Assembly (NCBI GenBank): GCA_016125385.1
Contig: WGLV01000055.1
Location: 36,695-100,694, forward strand
DNA length: 64,000 nt
Source of the DNA: a bacterium
Lineage (GTDB): Bacteria; Hinthialibacterota; Hinthialibacteria; Hinthialibacterales; Hinthialibacteraceae
Direction of reading: 5' to 3'
The translations under genes were made by a program, and so were the position numbers. Below, in pieces: positions 63,927-64,000 of this stretch (its first letter is position 1; each line of letters starts with the position of its first letter). Under the pieces are notes generated by a model. That model worked only from the letters and a program-made list of their open reading frames with translations, was not told the origin of the DNA and made no database searches.

Positions 63927-64000
63927 TCATGCACAGTCCCTCATGAGGGACTGTGCATGCCGGTTCGTGTAATACACCTCATCGGGGGTGCGTCTGTCAA
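63927..64000 (-). CDS. IS3-type transposase, C-terminal fragment
   Basis: Only the last 23 codons are in the window. Read from 63998 on the minus strand they give DRRTPDEVYYTNRHAQSLMR and DCA before a TGA (63929-63927). RTPDEVYY is the hallmark of the C-terminal end of DDE integrase-core transposases of the IS3 and related families. The rest, including the DDE residues, is to the right of the window. A 32-bp palindrome covers its last codons. Confidence 0.85.
   Translation of the reverse strand, partial: DRRTPDEVYYTNRHAQSLMRDCA
63928..63959. repeat. perfect 32-bp palindrome at the transposase 3' end
   Basis: The 16 bases CATGCACAGTCCCTCA are followed directly by their reverse complement. 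It overlaps the transposase stop codon and encodes its last ten residues. As RNA it would form a loop-poor stem that could end transcription or hamper read-through into or out of the element. Confidence 0.9.

Larger units (their letters stand above)
63860..64000 (-). mobile_element. end of an IS3-like insertion sequence (continues beyond the window)
   Basis: A transposase C-terminus on the minus strand, and outside it a segment (about 63860-63885) reading GAGATGGACCCTATGATTTG then GGACAG, which resembles the terminal repeats of many IS3-family elements. The exact end and target duplication cannot be set without the other terminus. The preceding 160 bases carry no gene. Confidence 0.7.

Overview
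The window looks like the chromosome of a heterotrophic, probably diderm bacterium from the neighbourhood of Planctomycetota, Hydrogenedentota, Sumerlaeota or a similar uncultured phylum. This placement is an inference from gene content and is not proven. The clues are Tat-exported Gfo/Idh/MocA oxidoreductases, a DUF1080 protein, a DUF1592/DUF1552 pair, many secreted glycosidases, scattered GspG-like prepilins, Thr-Pro-rich linkers and a moderately high GC content. Genes are dense: no gap exceeds 300 bases, and many genes are joined by short gaps or ATGA overlaps.

Layout. 1-7.4 kb (+): the end of a MacB-type ABC exporter (ATPase, permease), an exported metallo-beta-lactamase-fold protein, a 1210-residue secreted CotH-kinase protein and a lactonase-type beta-propeller. 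7.5-14.3 kb (-): GH3 and GH95 glycosidases, then a Tat oxidoreductase with a HEAT-repeat protein. 14.5-17.9 kb (+): DUF1592-family cytochrome and DUF1552 partner. 18.0-18.5 kb: a hicB-hicA toxin-antitoxin locus whose hicA toxin frame carries a nonsense codon. 18.5-20.6 kb (-): DUF1080 protein plus oxidoreductase. 20.8-26.4 kb (+): pectate-lyase-like beta-helix, GH51 arabinofuranosidase, a prepilin and a XylR-type regulator. 26.4-32.9 kb (-): tandem-domain GDPD, a third Tat oxidoreductase, an EF-hand protein, gatC with an Asp23/AmaP pair, and a GT87-like membrane glycosyltransferase.

33.1-37.1 kb (+) is a tightly coupled operon: pcm, a Methyltransf_32 protein, a polyprenol-kinase-like/DUF92 fusion and a sirtuin. 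37.3-46.6 kb (+) carries a GNAT-nitrilase fusion, a membrane-anchored phosphodiesterase-like enzyme, purA and a giant NHL-propeller protein. 47.3-53.3 kb (+) is a six-gene run: an alpha/alpha-toroid-like unknown, an exported FAH-family protein, a metallophosphoesterase, hemB, an exported TIM-barrel isomerase and an orphan DNA methyltransferase. 53.4-60.3 kb (+) has two more prepilins, RidA, a fatty-acid desaturase, a zinc metalloprotease with a Cys-rich insert, and rnhA. 60.5-64 kb: tRNA-Glu(UUC), pyrF, an IscA-like protein with a Cys-rich tail, a YdjM-like membrane protein, CFA synthase, and the end of an IS3-like element running off the right edge.

Much of the window serves extracellular glycan use. 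GH3, GH95, GH51 and a pectate-lyase-like protein release sugars. The Tat oxidoreductases, DUF1080 and TIM-barrel proteins fit an exported 3-keto-glycoside route, and the XylR-type regulator probably senses a sugar. Housekeeping genes (purA, hemB, pyrF, gatC, rnhA, pcm, tRNA) are interspersed. No prophage, CRISPR array or large genomic island was seen. The most unusual items are the three orphan prepilins with a shared C-terminal motif, the broken hicA, the Cys-rich insert and tail proteins, the exported FAH protein, and the small non-coding hairpin pair at 25.0-25.1 kb.
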